Shown here one piece after another: positions 28,807 through 38,097 of a stretch of 64,000 bases of DNA. The stretch comes from Methylocystis sp. (GTDB lineage Bacteria > Pseudomonadota > Alphaproteobacteria > Rhizobiales > Beijerinckiaceae), in NCBI GenBank assembly GCA_016178015.1, contig JACOUB010000007.1:62001-126000 (forward strand), in the 5' to 3' direction. Position numbers and translations under genes: made by a program. Position 1 is the stretch's first letter. Each line of letters begins with the position of its first letter. A model generated the notes under the pieces. It did no database searches and was not told where the DNA came from. It saw only the letters and a list, made by a program, of their open reading frames with translations.

Positions 28807-29162
28807 GCAAGTATCTGGACCGCTTACGCACCCTCGAATGCGAAAAGCGCCTTCCTTGGCAACCTTCAAAACCCTCAAAAGCTCCTTTTGAAGGTTTTGA
28901 GGGTGGCGCGGGTAAGGGGTTTTCAAAATCGTCGCCGCCTTTCGAGGGTTTTGAAGGGGGCCGAGAGAGGGCTATTTCAAAAATAGCGCCGGCCCTCGCG
29001 CCTCGGCGTTCGATGGTCTTTCCGGTCCCCCGCCCGAAGGTCACGGGGCCAACCGATCGGTTCTGTAGTTGCGGCCGCATGGCGACGCTGGCCTATCCGC
29101 GCGGCGATGGGCGCGAGGTTTGGTATTGCCTCGAATGCCTCAATGCGGACGGGCAGGCGTGA
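28803..29162 (+). CDS. Small protein with KPSKPSK/FEGFEGG repeats and a C-terminal CxC...CxxC putative zinc motif
   Basis: WQPSKPSKAPFEGFEGGAGKGFSKSSPPFEGFEGG...CSCGRMATLAYPRGDGREVWYCLECL; ATGA overlap with the DUF3987-like gene. Confidence 0.7.
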   Translation: MSKYLDRLRTLECEKRLPWQPSKPSKAPFEGFEGGAGKGFSKSSPPFEGFEGGRERAISKIAPALAPRRSMVFPVPRPKVTGPTDRFCSCGRMATLAYPRGDGREVWYCLECLNADGQA

Positions 29163-29387
29163 CGATGGCGCGAAACGCCGGCGCTCGAAAGGCCGCCGTC
29201 GCAAATGAATTTTGTCACCAATACGCGCGTACGCGCGCGCGAGGGGCAGCGACGCCGGCGGCAATCCCGCTACGCCTATGGCTTGGCGTTTAGTGGGGCG
29301 TGACGATGGCGCGAGAGGGTTAGTCTCGACTCGGGGTTAAAGCTCGATATCAACCGGATACGCGACGGCACGGCGCGACCCGGAGGC

Positions 29388-29900
29388 GTGACGCGCGCGG
29401 AAACTGTGTGGAGTCGCATTCCTTCCGGGGAAACCATCGCGATAGCGACAATCGAGACGGATATGCGTCCTGACAAACTCGCTAGCATGGTTATCCGGCC
29501 ATACGGGGGAAGCGAGCAACGCATCAGCCTTTGCGCATCGGCGCGCCATTTCGGCGGCTTGCAATGGTATTTTAGCTGCCCGGTAACATTCGAGCGCAGT
29601 AGCGTTCTTTGGAAGCCTCCCGGCGCGCGTCATTTCGCGTGTCGGCGGGCCTTTGGACGGCGAGTCGCATATGGTTCGCAATTCGAGTGTCCCCGCGACC
29701 GGGCGCTATCGGCGGCGCAAATGATCCGCCATCGGCTTGGTGGCAATGAATGGGTTTCCGGCTTGGACGGATTTCCGCCCAAGCCGAAGGGCATGCGTTG
29801 GGCAACATATGAACGCCTGCAACGGAAATGCGAGGCGTACGAAAGCTTCTCGTTTGCGAGAATTTGGGCTTTTTTGCAGCGCCTCAAAACTGGAAAATAG
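29388..29900 (+). CDS. Hypothetical protein of the integrative element
   Basis: GGLQWYFSCPVTFERSSVLWKPPGARHFACRRAFGRRVAYGSQFECPRDRA resembles small mobile-element proteins with a W-Y-F-x-CP motif. Confidence 0.55.
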   Translation: MTRAETVWSRIPSGETIAIATIETDMRPDKLASMVIRPYGGSEQRISLCASARHFGGLQWYFSCPVTFERSSVLWKPPGARHFACRRAFGRRVAYGSQFECPRDRALSAAQMIRHRLGGNEWVSGLDGFPPKPKGMRWATYERLQRKCEAYESFSFARIWAFLQRLKTGK

Positions 29901-29984
29901 CAACAGATTTCGATTTCTAAAAAGGTCGAAAATCGACAGCGCGGCTAAAATGAAAAAGCGGCCCGAAAGTAACTCCCCTAATCC

Positions 29985-30488
29985 TTATGGGTAGAGCTTC
30001 GCCTTTTCGGGGTTAGCAGCGCGCCAAAGCATATCCGCTGCGGTCAGATCATTTGCCTTTGCGGCTAAAAGAGCCTCCGCCGCCTCCTTTAAGTCACTAT
30101 TGAATTTGTCGATTAACGATTTGCGGTAGTTATCGAACAAATCACGCACACCAATTTTTTCCGCCGTAGCCAACCAATTTCTGAAAGAAAGCGCGATTTC
30201 AGATTCCATTCCAGCTTTTAGATTGTCAATCTGGTCGAGGAAGTCCTTATAGGCCCTGCCCGCTGCCCCGATGTGAGGCATCTCGTTTTGCTGTAAAGCC
30301 GATTCTATATTGCGCTTCAACACGCAGTAGTGGGCTTGAAAAACGCTGTCGTATTTCGCGTGAACATGCTCGTTTAAGGCTTTAATGTAGTCATTTACAT
30401 AAGCGTCGAGCTTGCTCTTTAGGTCCCTCACCTCCCCTTCCGTAAACGCGCTTTCCGGAGATTGCTTCTTCTTGAACCAACCAAACAT
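29985..30488 (-). CDS. Hypothetical alpha-helical protein, element cargo
   Basis: MFGWFKKKQSPESAFTEGEVRDLKSKLDAYVNDYIKALNEHVHAKYDSVFQ...; ATG at 30488. Confidence 0.6.
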   Translation of the reverse strand: MFGWFKKKQSPESAFTEGEVRDLKSKLDAYVNDYIKALNEHVHAKYDSVFQAHYCVLKRNIESALQQNEMPHIGAAGRAYKDFLDQIDNLKAGMESEIALSFRNWLATAEKIGVRDLFDNYRKSLIDKFNSDLKEAAEALLAAKANDLTAADMLWRAANPEKAKLYP

Positions 30489-30534
30489 CCTCACCCTCCC
30501 GCGAGCGCGCCTTGTTGGAGACGCCAAGTATTGC

Positions 30535-30762
30535 TCAGGCCAGAACCGAAGTCGAGCGGCGGGGCGCGGTGATCCTGGCCTCGATCCATTCGTCGAGGTC
30601 CGCCCGCGTGTAGACGGGAAATCGACCGATCTTGCGGAACTGAGGTCCGCCGCCGACCACGGCGAGCTTGGCGAGCCATTTGGCGCTACAGGGCGCGCCC
30701 CAACGCTCGCGGACATATCGAGCCGCCTCGGCGCGGCGCATGTAGAGCGGGGAGGCTTCCAT
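30535..30762 (-). CDS. AlpA/excisionase-like helix-turn-helix protein (second, opposite strand)
   Basis: MEASPLYMRRAEAARYVRERWGAPCSAKWLAKLAVVGGGPQFRKIGRFPVYTRADLDEWIEARI; similar to 26624-26845. Confidence 0.8.
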   Translation of the reverse strand: MEASPLYMRRAEAARYVRERWGAPCSAKWLAKLAVVGGGPQFRKIGRFPVYTRADLDEWIEARITAPRRSTSVLA

Positions 30763-31748
30763 CGATTCTTTTCCGTCCGCGACACGCTGGCCGTGACGAG
30801 AATATGCCCGCGATGTTGCGCTCTCGGAACAGGCCGAATCTGCGACGCGCTACGCGGCGCACGCGCGGCGGCGAAAAGAAATCATCGGTCGGAACGGCGC
30901 GTGCCTGGCGCCGATTGGCGATCTTGTCGAAGGATGAGCAATCCCGCTCGCTCCAAGCCATGCACGCTTGACGGCGAATAGGCCGCGCCGGCGGCGGCGG
31001 CCGGTCAAGGCCGCAGCCGCAAAGCGGGCGCGCGGAGCGCGAGCCTTGACGGGTCGCCGACGGGCGGGCAGGCGCTCCCCAAGCGCACACGGCTCGGACC
31101 ATCTCCCCTTTCGGGACGACTGACGGCGGACGGGTCAGCGGGAGTTGGGCTCCACCTGGTCGTGCGCCGCTCGCGGCCTAATCTGCCCGTGCTTGCCTCG
31201 CTCGAACCGGAACGAGCGCACAGCACGCCCTGAGCCGACGATTTGAGGCCAGTGCCATGCGATTGAGTGAAATCGTTGGAAAGAGAAGCGAAGGCAGCAC
31301 CAGCGGATTTTGCGCGGTGCGCGACAAACGACCGTCAGTAAAGGCGAAACTGCCAAAGCAGGGCCGCCTCTTTTATCTTGCCCTCCAAAACGGTCGTGGG
31401 CGAGCCTTCGACTGAATGCGCCGAACAGAGAACGCGGGAGTTTGCCAATACGCTCCATGGCGCGCCTCACTACGATCGGTCCGCGTTCGCAGCCGAATTG
31501 CTGTGCGATTGCAATTCTCGCGACATTCGGACCGCGATCGGAATGCGGAATTCATGCGCCGGTCCTGCAAAACTCTTGCACGTGAGCCGCGAAAGAAAGG
31601 ACACGTCGACGATGCGACGCGAGCGGTTCAGGTCGATTTCGCTTGACAGTCTTCATGCCATAATTCTGCAAACGTCGCGCGGCGCCCGCCGGCGGCAGTG
31701 CCGAGTCTTCCGCATGAGCGATGGCGCCGAGCAACTGCGGGGCTTGCG

Positions 31749-32390
31749 ATGATCGCCCGTCGGCGCCATTCCGATCGAATGCTTGTCTTGATCGACGAAT
31801 CGGGAGACCCCGGCTTCAAACTCACCAAGGGCTCGGCGAGCGTCTTCGTCGCCGTGCTTGTGGCCTTTCATGACAGGGAAGCCGCGCGGCAAACGCAAGC
31901 GGCAATCGACGAACTGGCGCGCCGGCTACGGCTTTCAGGCGAATTGAAATTCAGCAAATCGCGGGCTGAGGTGAGGGATTCGTTCTTCGCCGCCGTGCGT
32001 CCCTTCGACTTTCGCGTTCGGGCGATAGTTGTGAAAAAGGAGCTTATCTACAGTCGCACGCTGCGAATGGACAAAGAGAGCTTCTATTCATTTTTTGTGA
32101 AATCGATGCTCAAATTCGATGGCGGACTACTTCGTGGCGCGAGAGTCGTCATCGACGGTTCGGGAGATCGCGAATTTCGGCAGGAACTCGGCGCCTATCT
32201 GCGGCGGCATTGCGGGGCGGGCGCCATCAAGCACGTTCGGTTCGCTGATTCCGCAAACGACCGGCTCATACAGCTTGCCGATATGTGTGCTGGCGCAATT
32301 GCGCGTTCTTACAAGCGTGACCGTTCGGACGCGGATCGTTGGCGCGATATGCTGGCGCCAAAAATAGATGACGTGTGGGAATTTAGATAA
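31749..32390 (+). CDS. DUF3800-like protein (putative RNase H-fold)
   Basis: MLVLIDESGDPGFKLTKGSASVFVAVLVAF...LARRLRLSGELKFSKSRAEVRDSFFAAVRPFDFRVRAIVVKK...RLIQLADMCAGAIARSYKRD. Confidence 0.82.
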   Translation: MIARRRHSDRMLVLIDESGDPGFKLTKGSASVFVAVLVAFHDREAARQTQAAIDELARRLRLSGELKFSKSRAEVRDSFFAAVRPFDFRVRAIVVKKELIYSRTLRMDKESFYSFFVKSMLKFDGGLLRGARVVIDGSGDREFRQELGAYLRRHCGAGAIKHVRFADSANDRLIQLADMCAGAIARSYKRDRSDADRWRDMLAPKIDDVWEFR

Positions 32391-32615
32391 GATTGCGTCC
32401 CGCCCCCCTAGCTCGACGATTGCCGAGCACGCGCGCCATCCGGCGACAGTTCGGTAGGGCAGGACGACTTTACAACGTGAATATGTTGCGCGAGGCGCAC
32501 AAAGTCAACGCGAGGGCGGGTAGGGAGCCGGCGCGAATTTCCGATTTCTGCTTACCGAGCGCTTACCGAAAGCACAAGCCGATCGGATCGATGGCCGCTG
32601 ATATGCAATAAGCAC

Positions 32616-32701
<86 letters not shown>

Positions 32702-32873
32702 GTCCGGCGAGTTTGGCGCGTTCTTGCGCCAAATCCGAGGACGACGCGACATAACAAATCGCTTTCCCGATGTCCAGGTTCTGTCCGGGCTCAGCAGGCT
32801 CAGGACGGGTCAGACGTTGGCGGAGACGGCGGATCGCGGCGCCGAGAAGTTTGGAGATGCGCGGACGGCGCTC

Positions 32874-33938
32874 TCATGGCCGCCACTCCGCCGCCGGCTC
32901 CAGCCGGCGCTCTTCCTGTTGCGCGGCGTCGATGACGGCAAGCAGCGCGCGCAACGCCTCGGTCACGCCTTCGCCGCTTGCGGACGAGAGCCTGAGCGGC
33001 GGCGCCCGCTCGCCGGCAACCGGCGGCCCGGCCGCGGCCATCGCGCGCTTCAGGCGTTGCGCTTGCTGTTGCAAATGCTCGCCATCCACGGCGTCGATCT
33101 TCGACAGCGCGACAATCTCGCGTTTCGCGCCGAGCCCGCCGCCGTAGGCGTCGAGTTCGCGGCGCACGGTCTTATAATCGCGTCCGGCATGGTCGCCGGT
33201 CGCGTCGATGAGATGCAGCAGCGCGCGGCAGCGTTCGACATGGCCGAGAAAGCGATCGCCGAGGCCGTGTCCCTGGTGCGCGCCGGCGATGAGGCCGGGA
33301 ATGTCGGCGAGCACGAATTCGCGTTGGTCGCGCCGCACGACGCCGAGGCCAGGGTAAAGCGTCGTGAAGGGATAATCGGCGATCTTCGGCTTGGCCGCAC
33401 TGACGGCGGCGAGAAAAGTGGATTTGCCCGCATTGGGCAGGCCGATGAGGCCGGCGTCGGCGATCAGCTTCAGGCGCAGCACGATAGCTAGCTCGACGCC
33501 TGCTTGGCCTGGATTGGCGCGGCGCGGCGCGCGATTGGTCGCGGTCGTGAAATGGGCGTTGCCAAAGCCGCCGTTGCCGCCCTTGGCGATGACCAGGCTT
33601 TCGCCTGCCTTCGTCAGATCGCCGATCAGCGTCGCTTCGTCGGCTTCGAAAATCTGCGTGCCGACCGGGACTTTCAAAACGGCGTCGGCGCCCTTGCCGC
33701 CGGCGCGGTTCTTGCCCATGCCGTGCATGCCGGTCTTGGCCTTGAAATGGCGTTGATAGCGGTAATCGATGAGCGTGTTCAGCCCATCGACGCACAGCGC
33801 CACGACATCGCCGCCGCGCCCGCCGTCGCCGCCGTCCGGTCCGCCGAATTCGATGAACTTCTCGCGTCGGAAGGAGACGCAGCCGGCCCCGCCGGCGCCC
33901 GAGCGAACGTCAATTCTCGCTTGGTCGAGGAATTTCAT
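32874..33938 (-). CDS. obgE: GTPase ObgE/CgtA
   Basis: [45 protein letters not shown]...[34 protein letters not shown]. Confidence 0.95.
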   Translation of the reverse strand: MKFLDQARIDVRSGAGGAGCVSFRREKFIEFGGPDGGDGGRGGDVVALCVDGLNTLIDYRYQRHFKAKTGMHGMGKNRAGGKGADAVLKVPVGTQIFEADEATLIGDLTKAGESLVIAKGGNGGFGNAHFTTATNRAPRRANPGQAGVELAIVLRLKLIADAGLIGLPNAGKSTFLAAVSAAKPKIADYPFTTLYPGLGVVRRDQREFVLADIPGLIAGAHQGHGLGDRFLGHVERCRALLHLIDATGDHAGRDYKTVRRELDAYGGGLGAKREIVALSKIDAVDGEHLQQQAQRLKRAMAAAGPPVAGERAPPLRLSSASGEGVTEALRALLAVIDAAQQEERRLEPAAEWRP

Positions 33939-33959
33939 GCGCTCCTCATGTGGGCTGGC

Positions 33960-34562
33960 TCACGCCGAGGTCACCCGGGGCCGGCGCGCGCCAAAGGGCG
34001 TAGGCGCGGCGGCGCGCCTCAGCTCGAACCGCTCGACCGCAACGTCGCCGCCACGCGCCGGCGCCGAAACAACGCTGCGCCCGAGCGGGAGGAAGCCCAG
34101 CTTCTCATGCACGCGCCAGGACGCCGCATTCGTCGGCAACGCCGCCGAGGCGATCCGCCCGAGCGACGTCACGCCAAAAACCAGATCGGTGAAGGCGGCG
34201 GCGGCTTCGGTCATCAGGCCTTGCCCCCAAAAAGGCTTGCCGAGCCAGAATCCAAACATCGCCTCGCCGCGATCGGGCGCGCCGTGCAGGCCGACCATGC
34301 CGATCGGCTCTTTTGGCTGCCGCTTGAACGTCAGCGCCAGAACGAGGCCGGCGCCGGCGGCGTTTTCGGCGCGCGCCGAGACAATGAACGCATCGGCGTG
34401 GTGAATTTCATAAGGATGAGGAATATGGGTGCTGTTGAGCGCAATGTCGGGATCGCCGGCGAGCCGGGCGATCGCCGCCGCGTCGGCGGCGCGCGGCCAG
34501 CGCAGCCAAAGCCGCTGGGTTTCCAATCGAAAAACATCGTCGCGCGTAACTTCGGGAAACAT
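33960..34562 (-). CDS. GNAT family N-acetyltransferase (RimJ/RimL-like)
   Basis: LETQRLWLRWPRAADAAAIARLAGDPDIA...MFGFWLGKPFWGQGLMTEAAAAFTDLVF...NAASWRVHEKLGFLPLGRS; ATG at 34562. Confidence 0.88.
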   Translation of the reverse strand: MFPEVTRDDVFRLETQRLWLRWPRAADAAAIARLAGDPDIALNSTHIPHPYEIHHADAFIVSARAENAAGAGLVLALTFKRQPKEPIGMVGLHGAPDRGEAMFGFWLGKPFWGQGLMTEAAAAFTDLVFGVTSLGRIASAALPTNAASWRVHEKLGFLPLGRSVVSAPARGGDVAVERFELRRAAAPTPFGARRPRVTSA

Positions 34563-34761
34563 GAGGCGCTCCAGTCGCACGGTTGGAACCGCGCGACGCC
34601 CAAACGACGAAGGACAGCGGACGTCCCGCTCCCCCGACCATATCAGCCTTTTCCGGGCTTCTTGTTTTGGAGCCTTGCGGCTTGCCGAGCGGCGTTCGCA
34701 ATGCGAAGGCCAAAGTCCGCTGGGGTGAAGACGCCGGCGGAGGCCTTCGTCGATCTTCAGC

Positions 34762-35034
34762 CTATTCTGCGGCCGCAGCTGGCGCGGCCGGCGCGACCGA
34801 TACGGTGGAGCGGCCCCTGCTGGACTTGAACGACACCGTCCCGTCGACGAGGGCGAACAGCGTGTGATCCTTGCCTGTCCCGACATTGCGGCCGGCATGC
34901 CATTTGGTTCCGCGCTGCCGCGCGATAATATTGCCGCCGACGACGAACTCGCCGCCGAATTTCTTCACGCCGAGACGCCGGCCGTCCGAGTCGCGGCCGT
35001 TGCGTGACGAACCGCCTGCCTTCTTATGAGCCAT
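34762..35034 (-). CDS. rpmA: 50S ribosomal protein L27
   Basis: [62 protein letters not shown]. Confidence 0.97.
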   Translation of the reverse strand: MAHKKAGGSSRNGRDSDGRRLGVKKFGGEFVVGGNIIARQRGTKWHAGRNVGTGKDHTLFALVDGTVSFKSSRGRSTVSVAPAAPAAAAE

Positions 35035-35182
35035 GTTCCTTGCTCCGAATGCGTTTTTTGGAAACGCTCGGCGCTTCCTTAAAATCTGCTTAGCGCTCGC
35101 ACAGCGCGCCTACAGAGACCATACCGCAAACCCGCGCGCTTTTCCAAAGCTTGCGACCGCGCCGCTCCTCAAGCTTAAGGCG

Positions 35183-35494
35183 CTAAGCTTCGATCGAGGT
35201 GATCCGAATCACCGTCAAATCCTGGCGGTGGCCGCGTTTGCGCTTGGAGTTCTGGCGGCGACGCTTCTTGAACGAGAGTGTTTTGGCGCTGCGCTGCTGC
35301 GCGGCGATTTCGCCGGTGACGCTCGCGCCAGCGATGAGCGGCGCGCCCACCTTCGGCGCGTCATCGCCAGAGAGCAACAGCACCTCGTCGAAAGTGACCT
35401 TGTCGCCCGGCGCGCCTTGCAGCGCCATGACGTTGATCGTATCTCCGGCGGCGACGCTATATTGCTTCCCGCCGGTCCTGATGACGGCGAACAT
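35183..35494 (-). CDS. rplU: 50S ribosomal protein L21
   Basis: MFAVIRTGGKQYSVAAGDTINVMALQGAPGDKVTFDEVLLLSG...KKRRRQNSKRKRGHRQDLTVIRITSIEA. Confidence 0.96.
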   Translation of the reverse strand: MFAVIRTGGKQYSVAAGDTINVMALQGAPGDKVTFDEVLLLSGDDAPKVGAPLIAGASVTGEIAAQQRSAKTLSFKKRRRQNSKRKRGHRQDLTVIRITSIEA

Positions 35495-35610
35495 TTGCGT
35501 TTTCCTATGTTCGGCCCAAACTCTGGCGGGGTCCCGCCGCCCGGCTTCGTTACAGTTGGCCGGTTGTCCGCTTCATTTCCCGTCCCGCGCCGGGAAGGCG
35601 GCTGGACAAA

Positions 35611-35634
35611 AGAAAAGGCGGCCAAACCGCCGCC
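35611..35634 (-). terminator. Intrinsic terminator-like hairpin between the lipoprotein gene and rplU
   Basis: Minus strand GGCGGC-GGTTTG-GCCGCC followed by TTTTCT; ~75 bp after the upstream stop codon. Confidence 0.6.
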
Positions 35635-35708
35635 GCGAAGCGGTTAAGCCCTATATCGGCGAGGCTCTGCTTGTCAATGGCGGAAATTAGATGACCAGGG
35701 CGATGGCG

Positions 35709-36056
35709 TCACCTGTAAATAGGACCACAATTTGTTGCGAGCAGTGCGTCAAGCGCCCGCAACTCGCCTTTGAGGCGCGCGATTTCGAAGTCATTGCGCC
35801 AGTGGAACAGCGTTCCCATCAGCATCGGCGCGCCAAGGACGCCCACCTTATCTTCCAGCCGCGTGTGATCTTGCTCAAGACCCGCAAAAATAAGAGCTTC
35901 CGATCGCTTGGCGCGCGCCGAGACAAGTTGGGCGCAGGTCGCGCCCGCGAAAACGGCGGGGTCGACGATGTCTGGCTCAATGTCGCGCGTCCGCGTGGCG
36001 CAAGCGGCGAGAACGAGGATGAGCGCCAGGCAAGCGCCGCATATGAAACGAGACAT
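35709..36056 (-). CDS. Small putative lipoprotein
   Basis: MSRFICGACLALILVLAACATRTRDIEPDIVDP: lipobox LAAC. Confidence 0.7.
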   Translation of the reverse strand: MSRFICGACLALILVLAACATRTRDIEPDIVDPAVFAGATCAQLVSARAKRSEALIFAGLEQDHTRLEDKVGVLGAPMLMGTLFHWRNDFEIARLKGELRALDALLATNCGPIYR

Positions 36057-36419
36057 CGAAACATTCCGGCGACGTCATCAGTCGGCGAACCGACCTCATG
36101 CGTCGGCGCGTCCAACGCGTCTTTGAACGCTGAGGCTTGCGCGAAGCCGTCGCAGCCGCATTCGCAAGGGTTGAGGAAGGGTTGAGGCGAGCTCGCGGCC
36201 CGCGATCATTGGTATAGATCAGGACTTGAATCGCCGTTCATCTCATGGCGGCGAATGCGGCGAAGGGATTGATCCTGGACCGGTCCCGCCTCGCCGATAA
36301 CGCCGCCAGCGGATGAACGGCTGGTCGCGATCCCGGCCACGCCGCAAGAAGAATCGCATTGGCGTCGTGGCCGATCGAACGGATTTTGCGAGCTTTCGAG
36401 CTCGAGCCCGTTACCATCC

Positions 36420-36725
36420 TCAGTCGCAAGGGTTACGGTAACCCCCTCCGTAACCGTAATGTGGGTACCACCCGCCGTAACCGTATTGAGAACCATAGCC
36501 GTAGCGATAATGGGGATAGTAGCCATAATGCCGGTAATGCCGGTAATGCCGGTAATGCCGATGGCGATAGCGCCGGTACTGGACCTGTTCGGCCGGCGAG
36601 GATAGGCCGACGATGGATTTGTCCGTGACGCTCATCACGCCGGCTTGAGACTCTCTCGGCATGACGGTGACGGCCATGGCCGCGCACATTGCGAGCGCGA
36701 TGCTGGATTTGGATAGATTGCTCAT
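36420..36725 (-). CDS. Small secreted His/Tyr/Gly-rich repeat protein
   Basis: Signal-like N-terminus, then YRRYRHRHYRHYRHYRHYGYYPHYRYGYGSQYGYGGWYPHYGYGGGY. Confidence 0.65.
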   Translation of the reverse strand: MSNLSKSSIALAMCAAMAVTVMPRESQAGVMSVTDKSIVGLSSPAEQVQYRRYRHRHYRHYRHYRHYGYYPHYRYGYGSQYGYGGWYPHYGYGGGYRNPCD

Positions 36726-37089
36726 TTCTGTCTCCTTCGGCTCACGAGAAGCAGCGTCTGCGCGCTGAAACTCGTTCCATGCTTCGACTCAGGGCTAAAA
36801 ATGTAGGCGTTTGCGCCGGTTCGGCCAGCGCGGCCGAGCAGAAATTTTCGGTCGCCTATGTGAAAACCTCGGAGGAGGCGATTGCCAATTGAATTGCTCC
36901 CGAGTTCGGTCTGTTTGCCAACGCCAGCGGTTAACGGGGCGGAGCAAGGGTCGGCCATTTGGCGCTGTTGTCGGGTGAGTTGTGTTGGTTTTCATCGAGT
37001 CGCCACCAGCTTGACAGCAAGCATCAATATGCTATTATTCAACCTTAGGTTGAAATTATTCATTTTGTCCGCCACACGAGGGGGTCGCC

Positions 37090-37467
37090 ATGAGACGTCC
37101 TGAACAGCTGTCCTCGCCTGGCGAAACGGCGGCGCCAGACTGTTCGGGATTGGTCGGAATTCCCACGATCGAGGAATGCCAACGTTTCGATGCGCCGCTG
37201 CGCGACGATCTCGAGCTTCTCGATTACGAAATTCGCCGCCGCTTCAACCGGATTTTGGCCGGAGTCGATCAATCCGGCCAAGACAGCGTGTTGTTTCTCA
37301 AGGCGTCGACGACTGTGCTTCTTTCCATTGCGGCCGGCGTGATGGAAAGCACGGCCGAACGCACGCGCCAACCATTCGATGTGGCGTCTTTTAAGGCGGT
37401 TGCCGAGAATGCGGCGAAATGGGCGAAAAATCGCAAAGTTAAATATTTTGTCGCTGGCGAAGGCTGA
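37090..37467 (+). CDS. Hypothetical protein
   Basis: 125-aa ORF, soluble, plausible codon usage; no family recognised. Confidence 0.5.
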   Translation: MRRPEQLSSPGETAAPDCSGLVGIPTIEECQRFDAPLRDDLELLDYEIRRRFNRILAGVDQSGQDSVLFLKASTTVLLSIAAGVMESTAERTRQPFDVASFKAVAENAAKWAKNRKVKYFVAGEG

Positions 37468-37581
37468 CGGTCCAATAAGACGCGGCGCCGCGCAACACTC
37501 CGGCTTGTGTGCATGCCGTAGGCCATCACGGGAAAGGTGATCCCCTTGCCCTTATGAGCCTCCGTCGAGCCAGATCGCCGG

Positions 37582-38076
37582 TCAAAAAAATTCCAAGTCC
37601 CCAGGAATGTGTTGGTTGATTGTCGATGGCGAAGAAGGTTGATTGGCGAGCCGAACCGCCAGCGCCGTGAGTTTGACTTTTCGCGAGGCGACATGTCCTT
37701 CCACCTCCCACTGCGACGGCATCAGATCGGCAAGCGCGAAGATGAAATCGGAAAGGCCGGAAAGTCTCTGTTCAAATACATCGAGGGCCTGCGCCGATTG
37801 CATGAGGGCATGCTTTTCGACGATGCTTTCCCATTTGATGTTGTCGACGAGACAATGCAGACCATCGGTTGACGCCGCGAGATCGCGCAATTCATGTGCG
37901 ACACGCGACAATATTTCGATCATCGGCTGTGGTGGCTGGTTGGTCGACTGCATATCCGGCGCCGCCTTGTTACGTGAACCTAATGAATTTCCACTGTTAC
38001 GGAAATCGATCGATTGCCTTTCGATACTTGTCGCCCCTTCGCGCCTGAGTGCGGTCGGTCTGTCCCCCGCTTGCAT
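37582..38076 (-). CDS. Hypothetical protein next to the che cluster
   Basis: ORF downstream of cheD on the same strand; helical sequence MIEILSRVAHELRDLAASTDGLHCLVD. Confidence 0.55.
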   Translation of the reverse strand: MQAGDRPTALRREGATSIERQSIDFRNSGNSLGSRNKAAPDMQSTNQPPQPMIEILSRVAHELRDLAASTDGLHCLVDNIKWESIVEKHALMQSAQALDVFEQRLSGLSDFIFALADLMPSQWEVEGHVASRKVKLTALAVRLANQPSSPSTINQHIPGDLEFF

Positions 38077-38097
38077 CGAAAACGCGCCGGTTTGATT

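Noticed and set aside
30780-31370. Non-coding stretch with ggtcaaggccgcagccgc...gcgagccttgac inverted repeat inside the element, possible ncRNA or decayed gene
   Set aside because: ORFs here look like GC-rich noise and the inverted repeat is imperfect; not enough to call a feature.
35611-35634. Attenuator/L21 leader regulating rplU-rpmA
   Set aside because: The hairpin-plus-T-run lies ~75 bp after the stop of the same-strand lipoprotein gene, so an ordinary terminator is the simpler reading.
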